Part shown: piece after piece, positions 50,419 through 63,028 of the stretch
Numbering within the stretch: position 1 is the first letter of the stretch
Layout: the number at the start of each line of letters is the position of its first letter
Position numbers and translations under genes: made by a program
Notes under the pieces: generated by a model
What the model saw: only the letters and a program-made list of their open reading frames with translations
Told to the model about the DNA's origin: nothing
Database searches by the model: none
NCBI GenBank assembly: GCA_019321725.1
Contig: CM033111.1
Span: forward strand, 1,116,001 to 1,180,000
Direction of reading: 5' to 3'
Length of the DNA stretch: 64,000 nt
Source of the DNA: Paulownia fortunei
Lineage: Eukaryota; Streptophyta; Magnoliopsida; Lamiales; Paulowniaceae

Positions 50419-52314
50419 ATGGCCGCAAAACCCACATCGACTGCAGTAACACCTACAATAATCCCTCAAAAACTGCAACCCCAAAAGCAGGGAGCAATCG
50501 AGCAACAAGAAAAACGAATCGAAGAGGTTTTATCATTTCCAATCCTTTTATCCGACCAAATTAGTGAAGGAGTTAAGGAAGCAGAATCATTTAAGTTCGA
50601 GTGCTCCGAGGTTGGCAAGCAGGTCGAACGCCTCTGCCAAATGCTCCGCTCCGCCGTTCGCCTCGCTACATCCACAACCGCCGGCGCCACCTTCTACGAC
50701 CGCCCCCTACGCCGCATCGCTGCCGAGGTCTCCAAGAATCTTGAAAAGTCTTTAACCCTTGTCAAGAAATGCCGGCGACGCAGCATCCTCCGCCGTGTTG
50801 TAACAATTGTCTCCGCCGCGGATTTTCGTAAGTTGCTGGCACTCCTCGACTCCTCCGTGGCTGATATGAAATGGGTTTTGAGCATCTTCGACGCCGGCGG
50901 AGGTATTGTCCTTTCTTTGCCTCCCATTGCTAGTAATGATCCTATAATTTCTTGGGTTTGGTCTTTTATTGCTTCATTGCATATGGGCCAATTGCAAGAT
51001 AAGATTGAGGCCGCCAATGAATTAGCTTCTTTAGCTAAAGATAATGATAGGAACAAGCAAATTATAGTTGAAGAAGGTGGGATTTTGCCTTTGTTAAAGC
51101 TATTAAAGGATAGTTCGTCATTAGAAGGGCAAATTGCGGCTGCATCTGCACTATTTAATTTAGCTAATGATGAAGAAAGGGTGCGGGCGATCATTGATGA
51201 ATTAGGGGTTCCAATTATTGTTCAAGTTTTGGGGGATTCACCAATGAAGGTTCAGATATGGGTTGCGAATTTGATAGCTAAGATGGCTGAGCATTGCCCT
51301 CTTGCGCAAGAGGATTTTGCAAGGGAGAATGTGATTAGGCCACTTGTGACATTGTTGTCATTTGATTTATTCATGGATGATCCTAAGCTCAAATTAGGGA
51401 AACAAAGTATTCATTCCATCCTTCAGATTAACAAAGAGCTGGAGAAGAAGAATTTGTATAGGCCGGGATTTGGCTCGTCTTTGTCTAAGCATTACTCAGA
51501 GGGAAGTAGTAAGGGAGGGAATCATAGGAAGGAAAGGGAGAATGAGAAGCCTGAGGTGAAGCTCAAACTTAAAATTAGTTGTGCCGAGGCATTGTGGATG
51601 CTTGCTAGAGGGAGTGTGCCAAATAGTAGGAGGATCACGGAGACAAAGGGTTTGCTTTGTTTGGCTAAGCTTGTTGAGACAGAAGAAGGTGAATTGCAGA
51701 CTAATTGCTTGATGACGATAATGGAGATAACTGCTGCGGCTGAATCTAATGCTGACCTCAGAAGGGCAACCTTCAAGACAAATTCTCCGGCTGCTAAGGC
51801 TGTTGTGGATCAGCTACTTAGGGTGATTAAAGATTCTGATGATCCAAGGTTGCACATAGCAGCTATAAGGGCAATAGGTTGCTTGGCTAGAACATTTCCA
51901 GCCAGGGAGACAAGGGTTATTGGTCCCTTAGTTGAACTGCTTAGTCACAGGAATCAGGATGTGGCAGCAGAAGCTGCTATTTCACTTGGGAAGTTTGCTT
52001 GTCCTGACAATTTCTTGTGCATGGAACATTGTAAGACTATTATTGAGTTTAGAGGTGTTCCACCTCTTATGAGACTGTTGAGGGGAAATGAGAGGGCACA
52101 GTTGCATGGGTTGATTCTTACATGTTACCTTGCCATTCATGCTGGAAAGAGTGAGGATTTGGAACGAGCAGGAGTGCTGAATGCTTTCGAGGGGGTAGAC
52201 CGCACATTAATCGCTCAACACCCTGAATTGAAAGAATTGATACCTCAGGCAATCTACCATCTAAGCATGTTTCACCAGTCTCACTCCGGTATGCTCGCTC
52301 AAAGGCAGTTTTAA
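50419..52314 (+). CDS. Armadillo-repeat-only (ARO)-like protein, intronless
   Basis: A single exon of 631 aa. The N-terminal helical region (to about residue 190) has the ARO pattern: PILLSDQISEGVKEAESFKF ECSEVGKQ, LVKKCRRR, VVTIVSAADFRKL and LPPIASNDPIISWVW. Armadillo repeats follow, from DKIEAANELASLAKDNDRNK (about 194 on) through IIVEEGGILPLLKLLKD and QIAAASALFNLANDEE, a charged Lys/Glu/Ser linker near 370-390, and more repeats (RLHIAAIRAIGCLARTF, DVAAEAAISLGKFA) to the end. ARO proteins in Arabidopsis act in polarised cell growth and actin organisation; here the role is inferred. Start: MAAKPTST in an ACCATGGCC context. The frame is open 20 codons further upstream but has no ATG there. 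Confidence 0.9.
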   Translation: MAAKPTSTAVTPTIIPQKLQPQKQGAIEQQEKRIEEVLSFPILLSDQISEGVKEAESFKFECSEVGKQVERLCQMLRSAVRLATSTTAGATFYDRPLRRIAAEVSKNLEKSLTLVKKCRRRSILRRVVTIVSAADFRKLLALLDSSVADMKWVLSIFDAGGGIVLSLPPIASNDPIISWVWSFIASLHMGQLQDKIEAANELASLAKDNDRNKQIIVEEGGILPLLKLLKDSSSLEGQIAAASALFNLANDEERVRAIIDELGVPIIVQVLGDSPMKVQIWVANLIAKMAEHCPLAQEDFARENVIRPLVTLLSFDLFMDDPKLKLGKQSIHSILQINKELEKKNLYRPGFGSSLSKHYSEGSSKGGNHRKERENEKPEVKLKLKISCAEALWMLARGSVPNSRRITETKGLLCLAKLVETEEGELQTNCLMTIMEITAAAESNADLRRATFKTNSPAAKAVVDQLLRVIKDSDDPRLHIAAIRAIGCLARTFPARETRVIGPLVELLSHRNQDVAAEAAISLGKFACPDNFLCMEHCKTIIEFRGVPPLMRLLRGNERAQLHGLILTCYLAIHAGKSEDLERAGVLNAFEGVDRTLIAQHPELKELIPQAIYHLSMFHQSHSGMLAQRQF

Positions 52315-54653
52315 CCCCCATAGATATGACTTTGGAGTTTGGACATAGCCAGTATTGGATACTGATGAGCTGTATCATAACATGGATGTTAGCGATGCAT
52401 TTGATGAGGTGTTAAGTGTTTGTACAAACGAAAAGGGATTGCATTGGAAGAAATATCGTTTTATCTTGACAAAGAATTGGGAAGAAGAAAATGATACATT
52501 GTCGGCATACCATTAGATAGTAGCATATCATGTTGGCTGTCCATTTAGTGAAGTTAATATTTCTTCAAATTTTTTGCTCTTAACTTTTTGAGTCCTATTC
52601 TTTTGGGATTTTTTCTTCTTTTATTGGATGCTTTGCAACTTAGAACATATTAATCTGTTTCTGTACAGTGATTCACTTTCTGGCGTTTGATGCCTTCTGC
52701 TTGTCATAGCCTCAACGAAAATCGTTTGTGCATAGTTTCTAGATGCCTGTTGATAAATTTATCTTTGCCGTCACTTCTTTTATTTGCTTTAAAGCGTTAT
52801 TCCGATGATCTTGAATTCTTGAATTGCACAAAACTTTGGGCATCCCGCATTTTGACAGTAATGTCTTACCATACAAATCGATTATTAAATAGGTTAATTA
52901 CAGTTATGTTTCCTATGAAGTAATTAAATTATTAACTCTTTCGCATCCTCTTTCACAGTTACAACATTTTCCTATAAATTTGCCCAATTAAAGAACCCAA
53001 TGAAAGTCATGAAATTGTTCATTTTGTCCTCAAGACTTAAAAAAATAAAAAAGTTGGTTAACTAATCAATTTATGAAATGATCATTGTGCCCCCGCCATG
53101 CTATGGTAATGCTTGTATATTCAAAACGGGGTATATTTATAAAGTTTCTATAGTTGGAGGAGTATTTTTATAATCTAATCAATAATTAAATTTTATTGAC
53201 TTAAAAAACTCAAAATATCTTAAATGAAAAATATTATTTTACCTCCAAGAATAGTATTTGGATTTTGGAATTGAACTCTTAAAATAAAATCAATCCATTA
53301 TTTTTTTTTTCTTGGGCTCAATTTAAAAATAATATTCTAAATTGATATTTTTTTCTTGGGCTCAATTTAAAGAGAATAATCTATATTGATTGTCTATCTC
53401 CTCCACCACCGCTGGCCATCCCCTCCTCTCTCTCTCTCTCTCCTCCCTCTTCTTCCTCCCTCACTTTCTCCATATGTTGCTCGCTCCCCGTCACCACCAT
53501 CACTGCTCCGCTTTCTCTCTTTCTCCCTGTGATGCACAGATATAAACACGCCAATATGGATATAGGACACGATATATCTTCACAATTTTTGGACACTGTC
53601 ATAGCTCCAATATGATTGTCCAATATACAAAATTCATTAGTGAGTTTTATTTTTTTTTTAAATTAGTGGAATGTCATATCAAACATTAATGATGTAGGTT
53701 CTATTTTGAAAAAAATAGCTAGATTAGATTTAAAATGATGGTTATGGGTATGAAAACAAAAAAAAGTGGTATTTTTATTGAAAATGGTTAAACAAACACA
53801 TTTTTTTTATAGTTTAAATAGTTAAAAAAAAAAAGCAAAAAGAAAAAGAAAGAGTAAGGACACCAAATAGACTCTTATTTCTGGAATAGTTTTTTTTTTT
53901 TTTCATTTTCCACCTTTTATGTATATAATCATTACATTTACACCCTTTAAACTTCAAATCTTATAAAGAGTATTTTGATCGGCAAATATAAATATAATTG
54001 AGTTAGAGACAAAATAAAAAGTTCATTAAATCATCATTTTTTATCATTTTCCATTCAAAACACCAACGGCAAGGAAAATTATGTAGGCATGATCAACTTA
54101 GAGATAAGGTTTTTATAATTATGAAATACCGAAGAAAGAGAATAATTTGACAATTTAGCCATTTTAAAGAGGAGGGAAGTGTAATTGATCTTTATCATAT
54201 AATAAGTTCTTAAATGAAAAGGACGGAGAAGGCTTTGGAGCCTGTCCTCTTAACGATTTTGTATAACCATATGCTTATTTGGGCTGACGATTAACTTTTG
54301 TAGCAAAATAAGGCACGGTTCTGTTATCAGTACCAGACTATGATGACTTTAGTTTAGAAAAAAATACAGTGACTGGTATAGCAAACCACATAACATGCAA
54401 CCACAAGCCAGGCTGTTCAGTTGAGGTGGACTACTTTCGGTCAATCAACATCGCATTAGATGTTCTAGGTTGATGCAAGTCATAATATTTACATCTGCAA
54501 TTATTCTGGATAACCTATAACTCCGTTGCAACGAGGAAATCAAAACCTATATTGCATATAGATAGCTTTATATCAGAGAGAGACTAAAGGGTAAAAACAG
54601 CAGCTGATGCAAAGAAAGAAATGCCTGCTAGCGCATGAAGAGTCGAACACGAT
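52315..54653. other. Convergent intergenic region between the ARM-repeat and F-box genes
   Basis: The left 600 bp are probably 3' UTR of the ARM-repeat gene. The remainder is AT-rich, with a 43 bp tandem duplication (53304-53390), a CT-rich stretch (53420-53460) and A/T homopolymers. No coding exon recognised. Confidence 0.6.
53304..53390 (+). repeat. Two-copy 43 bp tandem duplication
   Basis: TTTTTTTCTTGGGCTCAATT starts both 53304 and 53348, and both copies run on to an ATTGAT end with a handful of differences. Confidence 0.85.
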
Positions 54654-57600
54654 TCAGCGAGAGGGAGAGGGAGAGGGAGAGGGAGAGGGAGGCAAAGCAC
54701 GCCAGGTGTCCGCAAGAAGTATTGCTCTATCACGAGAAGTTGCTGACAGTTGCTGAAGTATAACATTTTTGACATGAGCAGCAGCCCTTTCACCAGCCCT
54801 GGTGGCCAGCTCCAGGTACACCACAGCCTTCATCATATCTCCTTCCTGTCATAGCAGTAGCATCAGATTTCACTAAGTTCCTCACATGTCAAATCACTAT
54901 TTGAATCTCAATCAAATGAACAAGTTATGCATCATGCTGCTGCTTTAACAAGTTCAAAATATACTAATAGGAAAAAACAATCCTCTTTTTTTAAAGCAAT
55001 AATTTCTATTGCAACAAATTAGCAGAATTTATGGGCATCTCCCCATCTCATGTAAAAGAGACCCAGAGTAGGTTTGTATTACATACTGAAAAGAGACCCA
55101 GTCCGTGCTCAAACTGAGCTTTGCTATGACCATGATCAGCTGCCCTCTTCATCCATTTTCTTGCCAACCTGTGAGACTGCACTAGACCTTCACCCATTAA
55201 GTAGCACAGAGATGTATTATACATTGCACGCACATATCCCCCTTCCGCAGCTGTTAGGTACCACCGAGCCTGTCAAAGTTAAAAATCCAAGAGAAGGACA
55301 ATCTTCAGGGGCATGAAAATATAAAAACCCTGACTCCTGAGTTACTCTACAACCAAACTTTTAGTCTTGCATTCAATTAATCATAGATTCTTGTCAGGCA
55401 CCACTTCCATTTAACTCTTGTTAGGCCATGATCAGGCAAACAAAGGTATCCACGAATTAATAGCTCGAAATAGTCTGGGAGAAGTCAGAAATTTCATATC
55501 CAGATTAAGAAACAAAATAAATTACCTCAATTGATAAGTCTAAGAAGAGAAATCTTAGCATTTCTTGAGAAAAAAGCATGTCAAATATGACCCAGCAGTT
55601 TGTAACCCAACGGCCACAAGAATTTACACATGTATCAGAAGAGAAGAAGAAAAGCTGGGATATACCGCTTCTTGGAGACTTTGTCCCACCCCTCGACCTT
55701 GATGTAAACAAAGTGCAAGTTGGTATTGAGCACGGACATGGCCAGCAAAAGAAGCCTGGTATAACCATTCAATTGCCTCTCTGGTCTTTGGAGGATTAGC
55801 TGCAACATTTACATAAGCATCAACACATGATTAAAAACGTAATTGGATCACATTTTATTGCAACTGCCAATCATTATAATAGTTCCTTTTCTCCAGATAA
55901 ATAAAACACCAATCTAACTAGCATATGCTTAGACTTGTTTAAATTAATATCTTAATGCTCCATCCATCCCAGATATAAAGTTGAGTTTTGATGGTTCTAT
56001 CTTGTTAAGAGGAGACATGGTTGTTATGAATGCAAATGGTGGCAAAGAACATCCGTCTACATGTAATCCTTCAGGTAAAATGTATCACTATGTTGTGAAT
56101 GTGTTAAAAGAAGTAATGTGATAGGTTAACCTCACATGCCCCTTGTTCAAAACGACCCAAAGTGGAAGTTGGACGGTAATGATAGGTGGGAAAGAGTATC
56201 AATATTCACAGGCATGCTGATGCATAGTGTGAAACCCATGATCCATTTAAGAACACAACAAACAGGGCACTTTGTGGTGTGGGATAGCCAACTGACTACA
56301 CATTTATTGTATGAACTATTTTTTCTTCTTTCTTTACTTATTCTTTTGGAGAATTACATTCTGTGTATTGCATGAGTATGGATATCAAACTATCAAGCGG
56401 GCACAACAACTGAAATTTGCAATCTGAGAAATAGACCGAGACAACAAAATATGCATAGTGTGAAACCCATGATCCATTTAAGAACACAACATACATGGCA
56501 CTTTGTGGTGTGGGATAGCCAACTGACTACACATTTATTTTATGAACTATTTTTTCTTCTTTCTTTACTTTTTCTTTTGGAGAATTACATTCTGTGTATT
56601 CCATGAGTATGGGTATCAAACTATCAAGCAGGCACCACAATTGAAATTCGCAATCTGAGAAATAGACAAAGACAACAAAATCTAACATGTGAAGTTGAAT
56701 CACCTACATGGCTTTCAATGTTTTTTACGTTTGATGTCACCAACTTGCAAATGAATCTTTGTGCATTCAAAGAAGAAAATGAAACACTCTGATCACTTTC
56801 TAAGCCATCACTAATCTTCACACTGAGAACAGGAAGCAGCAACAAAATTATAACTCCATCGATGATGAATATAACCAATAAGATTAATCATTTTTAAATG
56901 AAGAATATACAATATAAGATAGCAAATGTAGATTGTTGATGTTTATGGAAAACAACAATTGATACAAATAGAGGTAAAATGGATATTAAACAATCCAAAA
57001 CAAAACAACCACCCGCAATGCGAGTGAGTGGATCACATTAGTGTAATATAACGTTTTTTTTTTTTCCAAGTATAGGAAGGTTAATTGACTTTTCTTTTCT
57101 TAGGGGATCTTTTGTTATATTTATTTCACAAGGGCCAAATTGCATTTAACCAAAAAAAAAAAAAAAAAGTCAGCTAAATCACACAGAAATTGCCAATTCG
57201 AAACCTAAAGTAAAGAACACGATATGATACCTTGCAAATACGAAATAGCCAAATTACACTGTCCAGCAGGGTCACCGAGCTCAGCAGCTCTCCGATACCA
57301 AACAATCCCCTCGTCCTTTTTCCCCATTTCCCAATAGATCAACCCCGCATCCACCATTGCAGGCGTTGAACCACGCGCCGCCCCCTTCAAAAAAGAATCC
57401 AAAGCCTTATTCAAATTAGCCTTCACTCCTCCACGCCCATGCTTGAACCTCTTCCCCCACTTCAAGAAAACCATCGCCTCACGCAAGGGTTTCAGCGCGT
57501 CCCTCCAGGCTCTGCAGACGAGTGAAGCTGTCTTCAGGTTGGGCAGCGTGAACGACGCCGCGATTCTCGAAAGAACATCATACGGGAGTGCGGAAAAATC

Positions 57601-57771
57601 GGAGCTTGAGGAGGGAGGTGATGACGATGGTATTTTTGGGGTGGAATTGAAGAATGAGAGGTGGGTTTTGGCGGGTTTCGTGAAAGTAGAGGAATCATTG
57701 GGTTTTTTGATAAAGGGGAGGCCTGTAAAGTGACGACTGTCTGATCTGCATGGCCATGTTTTTTGCTTCAT
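54654..57771 (-). CDS. F-box protein with Sel1-like repeats (At1g70590-like, four exons)
   Basis: Likely substrate receptor of an SCF-type E3 ubiquitin ligase. Exons 57771-57231, 55799-55666, 55269-55087, 54845-54654 splice in frame to 349 aa. The F-box is near residues 59-98 (SALPYDVLSRIAASFTLPNL.. VCRAWRDAL). Sel1/TPR-like units follow: ALDSFLKGAARGS, IVWYRRAAELGDPAGQCNLA, AIEWLYQASFAGHVRAQYQL, ARWYLTAAEGGYVRAMYNTS and KWMKRAADHGHSKAQFEHGL. This F-box/Sel1 combination is known in plants. The last codons are a Pro-Ser repeat (LPPSPSPSPSPSR) encoded by a GAGAGG microsatellite directly before the stop. Intron 1 (1.4 kb) contains a recent 231 bp tandem duplication. Substrate unknown. Confidence 0.92.
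54657..54692 (-). repeat. GAGAGG microsatellite encoding the F-box protein C-terminus
   Basis: On the plus strand GAGAGG units run without break up to the F-box stop codon (54656-54654). Each 6 bp unit encodes Pro-Ser in frame, so copy-number change alters tail length without a frameshift. Confidence 0.85.
56220..56681 (+). repeat. 231 bp tandem duplication in intron 1 of the F-box gene
   Basis: Copy 1 56220-56450 and copy 2 56451-56681 are directly adjacent, equal in length and differ at about a dozen positions by eye (roughly 95% identical), with no indels noticed. Both start ATGCATAGTGTGAAACCC and end GACAACAAAAT. Confidence 0.95.
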
Positions 57772-60700
57772 ATGGTGGGTGTCGTGGCGGTGACGGCAGC
57801 GGAGTGTTGGTGATGCGGCGGTGTTACTGGCCAGTCGACGTCGCGGTGGGGGGTGGGGGTGTCACGTCGAATGAGACGTAGCACGCATATTGTATGTGTG
57901 CGAGTGAGAAGAGCAATACATACAAAATAGTATGATGGGAAATACACAATCAAGTCAACTTTCAGTTTAAGTTAAATAACTATCAATAATAATTTCAATA
58001 ACCTAAAGATTAAGTCCGTATAATCTAAACTCGCTCAATCCCAAAATAATTGAGTTGACTGATTAATTTTTAATTTTTTTAATAAAATAATAAAAAAATT
58101 AGTTAACTTTTAAAAAAATCAATTGAATTATTAAGATTTTATATGTTTAGTAACATAGAAATTATTAAAACATTAATATAATATAATAGTAAAAAAAATT
58201 AAAGAATTTTTAGTATGTATCTAATTGTAATTTAATTAAAATGTTTTAAGAGCTCCAATTCATTAGAACCAAGTTCACGAGGTTAAGAGGCTATCACCAC
58301 ATTTATATAATATTTATATTAATTAAATTTAAAAATATTAAATTTTACGAACACTTAAAAATACACAAAAAGCCCGCAAAATCCAAGAGATTGTCTAATT
58401 TAAAACGGCCAATAAGAGATAATTCAAGTCCATAAGTTCATGAAACTCAATTGATCTATGCACCATACTATATTGGATTACATTTTTTGATATTCGAGTG
58501 TAAATACTCTATTCTTTACCTTTCTGAGGTACGATCATTATTTACTGCTCTATATCTTTCAGTTTTCTATTTTAAAATTATTCATCTTGCTTTGGTTTTG
58601 ACTTGAGTATTGGACGATTTTCGTCATAACATCTCAACGTTCTAATAACTTGTGTGTGTCGTAGGTAGAAACCCACTTAATAGTTAAAAACTTGCGAAAA
58701 ATTGACATTTGAAAATTTGAATTCATATCATAGCAAATTCAATACTATTTAAATTTAAATAAAATTTAATAAAATATTTTATAATTAAAGTATCATAAAA
58801 TATTCATCTACGCCACTTGATGTGAACTACGTATCATATATCCCCTAATTTTATAAACTCGAAACCAATAACTCCAAATTAATTTGGCTATTTTTTTATT
58901 TTTTATTTGGGTTCAACAATTATATTCGGATATGGTTGCCAGTTGATACCTCTTGAAATTGAGGAATGCAATATTGGGTGGGGCCTTCTGGATTGTATTG
59001 GGTTAAGATTGGGCTGGTATAATTTGACCCACTTTGTTTTGATCCATATCAAAATGTAGGTGGGCATTTAATCAATTTTGATATGGAATATGACCCAGAA
59101 AATATGTGGAATGATATATGATCAGTTTTTTCAATTAAATCTGCAAGGTTGTAAGATATATTAAATCACTTTCAAATTTTTATTTATCGAATTATATATT
59201 GAAGTAAAAATCTTAATTATTGGTAAATGAACTTATAGACTAATAGAAGAAAACTAAATTAAAAGAATATATACTATTGGACTAGCAGATAAAGAGTTGG
59301 GCCTAGGGGTCGTTTGCTAGAACTAATTGACATCAAAGTGGGCCTAGTCCATTAACTGGAATGAATCTGAGGACCTTGGCCACAGTCCAATTAAACCAGC
59401 AGAATTCTTATCTTGAGAATCATAGAATTATTATTTATCTCATTTTTTTAATTTTAAATATAATGATTGATATTAATTACAAAAAATAAAAAATATATAT
59501 TTAGAATAATTTATTTAACTTATGTGGAAACGAGGCATTCCCACTATTCCTTTACCCTTAAGTGGGGAGACAAATAATGTTGAAAAACAGAAATTTTTTT
59601 TTGTAATGTATTGTCCAAAAAACATTGTCATACGGTAGTATATAATGTCTCCAATGTACCATTGGCTTCTTTTCTGGAGGAAAAAAAAAAAGGAAAATGG
59701 TTTGATTTATTCCCAAAATTTCTTTCCCATTTTTAATTTGTTTTGTCATCTTTCAGTAGTGTACTATCTTGTCAACCTTCTTCAGACTTATCCAAGAAAA
59801 TTATAAATAAGTGATACATCCTGCTGATTTTCTTGTCTCATTGTTGGTTGATCCAAAAACCAAGAGGACTTGTCACATGCAATGATGGAGTTTTCAGTCA
59901 TAAAAGTTGGTGTAAAAATTCATATGATTCCATATATAAAACATACATTTGCAAAATCATAAACCATGTAAGTTCATCAATATTGTTCTCTTCAACCTAA
60001 TTAATATATAGTTTAGAACTGAACTCCAACATTCTTACCTTGGATAGAAAGAACACAGAATTACAATTGAGAATGGGGTGAGTTTGAAGCGGGTTCATTA
60101 AAATTCAAAATATATCTTGTTCGTCAAGATTTTTATGGATTTGAATTCGAACTTTTGAATCCAATGCTTTATTTAGATATACATGATTTACACTTACATA
60201 CTATTTGTTTATCTTTGTATAGAGTAAAAATCACATAAAGCTCACTTAATTAAAGTTTGTATATGAGTAGTACGTCTTGTTTTTTTTTTTTTTTTTTGCT
60301 ATTTTTAATAAAACACTATGTACTATTAATTTCAAGTGATACTTACAAAGTTGAGGATTTTTGCCTTAGTCCTCCACCTGTAATAGAGAATTTTTGGGCA
60401 AAAATAATAATTCCGAATCTAGCAATTTGACCCATTAAATCCATTTTATAATTTAAAGAATATATACTATATTCATAAATATATCACATATATAAATAAA
60501 ATGTATACAATCTTAATTGTGCGAATTCGAGTCATGTTCGAATTTAAAACTAAAACTCAAGACTCGTATTGAATTCATTTAACTTTTATTTGCATTGATG
60601 GATTTGAAATTAGAAATTTCAAATCAATAATAACAAATCCACTTAACTTATTTGGATAATTTCATGATACAATAAATTTTAAATTCTTAAACTCATATTT

Positions 60701-62710
60701 TGAATTATTTTTAATAAATTTTAAATTTATCTTATACAAGATCATTCAAACGCAACAGGAGGCTATAGTCATCAAAACACAGGTCGAGTTTTAGCATTGC
60801 CATTCATATGCAGAATCTTAGTTGATTAGAAGTATGTTTGCCCTCCAAAGTCCAAACGACATTAAAAAATATATATTAGTGCTCCAAATTACTAATTTAA
60901 TACATAAAAAACAGAAATTAAGCATAAAAATATACATTCTTTATGTACGGATTGTTAGCATTTTATGTGCTGTCTCCAATTATTGAAGCTAAAGACATTT
61001 CTAGTATACTTATAAAAAAAAAAGAAGACGACATTTCTAGTATACCTAATACGACCTCACTCACTACATGCCAAGTAAAAAACTCGTAATCCTTACACAG
61101 ACGTGTTGAATTTTAATTTGCTCATTCTGTAGGGCACCGATCCCAAAGAACAATTTTTTTATGTACTGAAAAGAAACCTTTTAGATTAGGTGAACATCAC
61201 TTTCTCATTAATTAAAAATAAAAAAATAAAAAAATTGTTCCAACTTGATACATTAGTTCTCGCTCTTTAGCAAATGGTTTTGAAGTTTTTGGGATTAACA
61301 TTCCTTAATTTAATCAAAAAGCAACAAAGTTAGGCATGATCATGTCACTATCTAAGCTTAGGTATGAATAAAATACTAGACTCCTAGGTTTAGATACCAC
61401 AAAAATCGAGATTGAGAATATACTGAAATTTCAATAAATTGAAATAACTAACTCTTCGTTATTTGATCGAATATAAATTTTTTAAATGTTTGGTCAAATG
61501 CTCGTTACAATTCTGGAGTACTCCATTGCGATGCTATTTTTCATGATTAATCAATTATTGTTAAATGACAAAACATGCTTAAGCACCCATTTAAAGGCTG
61601 TTTTTGGGTATAAAAGGTATACAGATAAAAAGGGTGCTGCATTATGGAGAGAAAGTGTGCATCCATTTAAGCTTCATATTCATAGAAATAAACTCAGTGC
61701 AAAAAGACGAAGAGTCTTAAAAGTAAAAACTCCATGAGTTAATCCTAAAAAAAACTAGTCTGGAATGCTGTATGCCACTAGTGGTATGAATATATCCACC
61801 AAGCATAGGATTCTAATCTAGTAATCTATCATCATTCGTGTAATTTGTCTTTTGCCCACACTTATCACCCAAATAAATAAATAAGCCATTTACAGAGAGC
61901 CTTGCCACTATCATAAGGCGGCCTAGGTGGGTGGGGGGTCAATTGTTTGGTGGGACATTATCAAAGACAAAAAAGGGTACAAGATAATGAAAGAGAAATA
62001 TGTACAAAGCAAAGCACTCAAGGTAATATGGCTTTGAATCTTATGAGGGATTTGCCAGTCAATCAGCTTTAAAAAACCTATTATCCGTGTAGGAAAAAAA
62101 ATAATTCCACCACTGACTTTCTTTTTCCTTTTCCTTTCCCTTTCCCTTTCCCCCTGTTTGGCAAATTTTTTAACTTACAGTTCACCTGCATGTGCATGTA
62201 TGAATTTGCACTGTAAGTCAAGAAGGAAAGCAGAAAATCATGAAAATGGATTTGAATTCTTGAAATAACTTGCCTTAATTTTGTTACAGGAAACATGATC
62301 AGAAATTATACATCATATGACTCGGCTTTTCCATTTGGTGCAGCGACAAGATATGGTAACTCGAGTCAAAAAAAAAGAGAAGATAATCTAAGTTACCATT
62401 TTTGGTATTACCATTTTTTTTTTAACATAAGCTGCCATAGCCACACACAAGTTCTCAGTTTCATCATCAAAACCAATAATAAGAAACCATGGAATGCATG
62501 CGAAAAATACCCAGTTAAATTGCCATCTTATTTGTTTATACAGCCATGTGCATCAGAATGTCTATAGTAGGTTACTGAGAAAACATAAATGATCAAGAAG
62601 CTACAAACTACAAAAGTGGCAAAACAATAGGGATAAAAAAAAACATGGGGTTATAATTAAGTTCAACTATTTGGGCAGAAGCCCTTTTGCACCAGCTACT
62701 ACTAGTTAAG
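57772..62710. other. 4.9 kb gene-poor AT-rich region
   Basis: The left few hundred bases are the F-box promoter and leader. The rest is AT-rich with A/T homopolymers (60279-60297), an imperfect TTTCCC microsatellite (62118-62152) and no recognisable exon. An 83-codon frame at 61486-61737 (+) has no family features. The right end is the presumed 3' UTR of the SMR gene. Confidence 0.6.
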
Positions 62711-63028
62711 TTAGGCCCCCTCAACACGGCGTATGAAAATTGTTTCCAAGTCCGGGGGATTGAAAAACTCTCTAACTCCTCCATAGTGGCATGATCTTGA
62801 AGAAGCCGGTTTTCGCTTTTTCGGGGCCGGAGGGCAAGCCAATCTGCTGGAAATTCTTGATTCTACAGATGTTGGAGTTGTTGAACAATCTTCTTCAGCA
62901 TCTTTTTTCTCCAGCGGTTTAGTCAAGACAGGCTTCAATGGACTTCTCAGTGCGATTCCAGAAATAACCCACTTTTCAGAATCCACAGCGCCACCATCCA
63001 TTTGATGAAGCTTTTCTGAGACACCCAT
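62711..63028 (-). CDS. SIAMESE-related cyclin-dependent kinase inhibitor (SMR6-like)
   Basis: An intronless frame of 105 aa. SIM/SMR proteins are small plant-specific nuclear inhibitors of cyclin-CDK complexes that promote exit from mitosis and endoreduplication. Visible blocks: [15 protein letters not shown] near 20-34, [11 protein letters not shown] at 49-59, the cyclin-binding-type CPPAPKKRK at 65-73 and [12 protein letters not shown] at 87-98. Order and spacing fit the SMR6-type subgroup, and length matches. Start: ATG at 63028 (MGVSEKLHQ); the frame is open two codons further upstream but that codon is TTG. The basic KKRK may help nuclear entry. The subgroup call is from memory of the motif pattern. 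Confidence 0.88.
   Translation of the reverse strand: MGVSEKLHQMDGGAVDSEKWVISGIALRSPLKPVLTKPLEKKDAEEDCSTTPTSVESRISSRLACPPAPKKRKPASSRSCHYGGVREFFNPPDLETIFIRRVEGA

Noticed and set aside
61486..61737. An 83-codon plus-strand frame with a basic C-terminus
   Set aside because: No recognisable domain, AT-rich codon use and no promoter or splice context.
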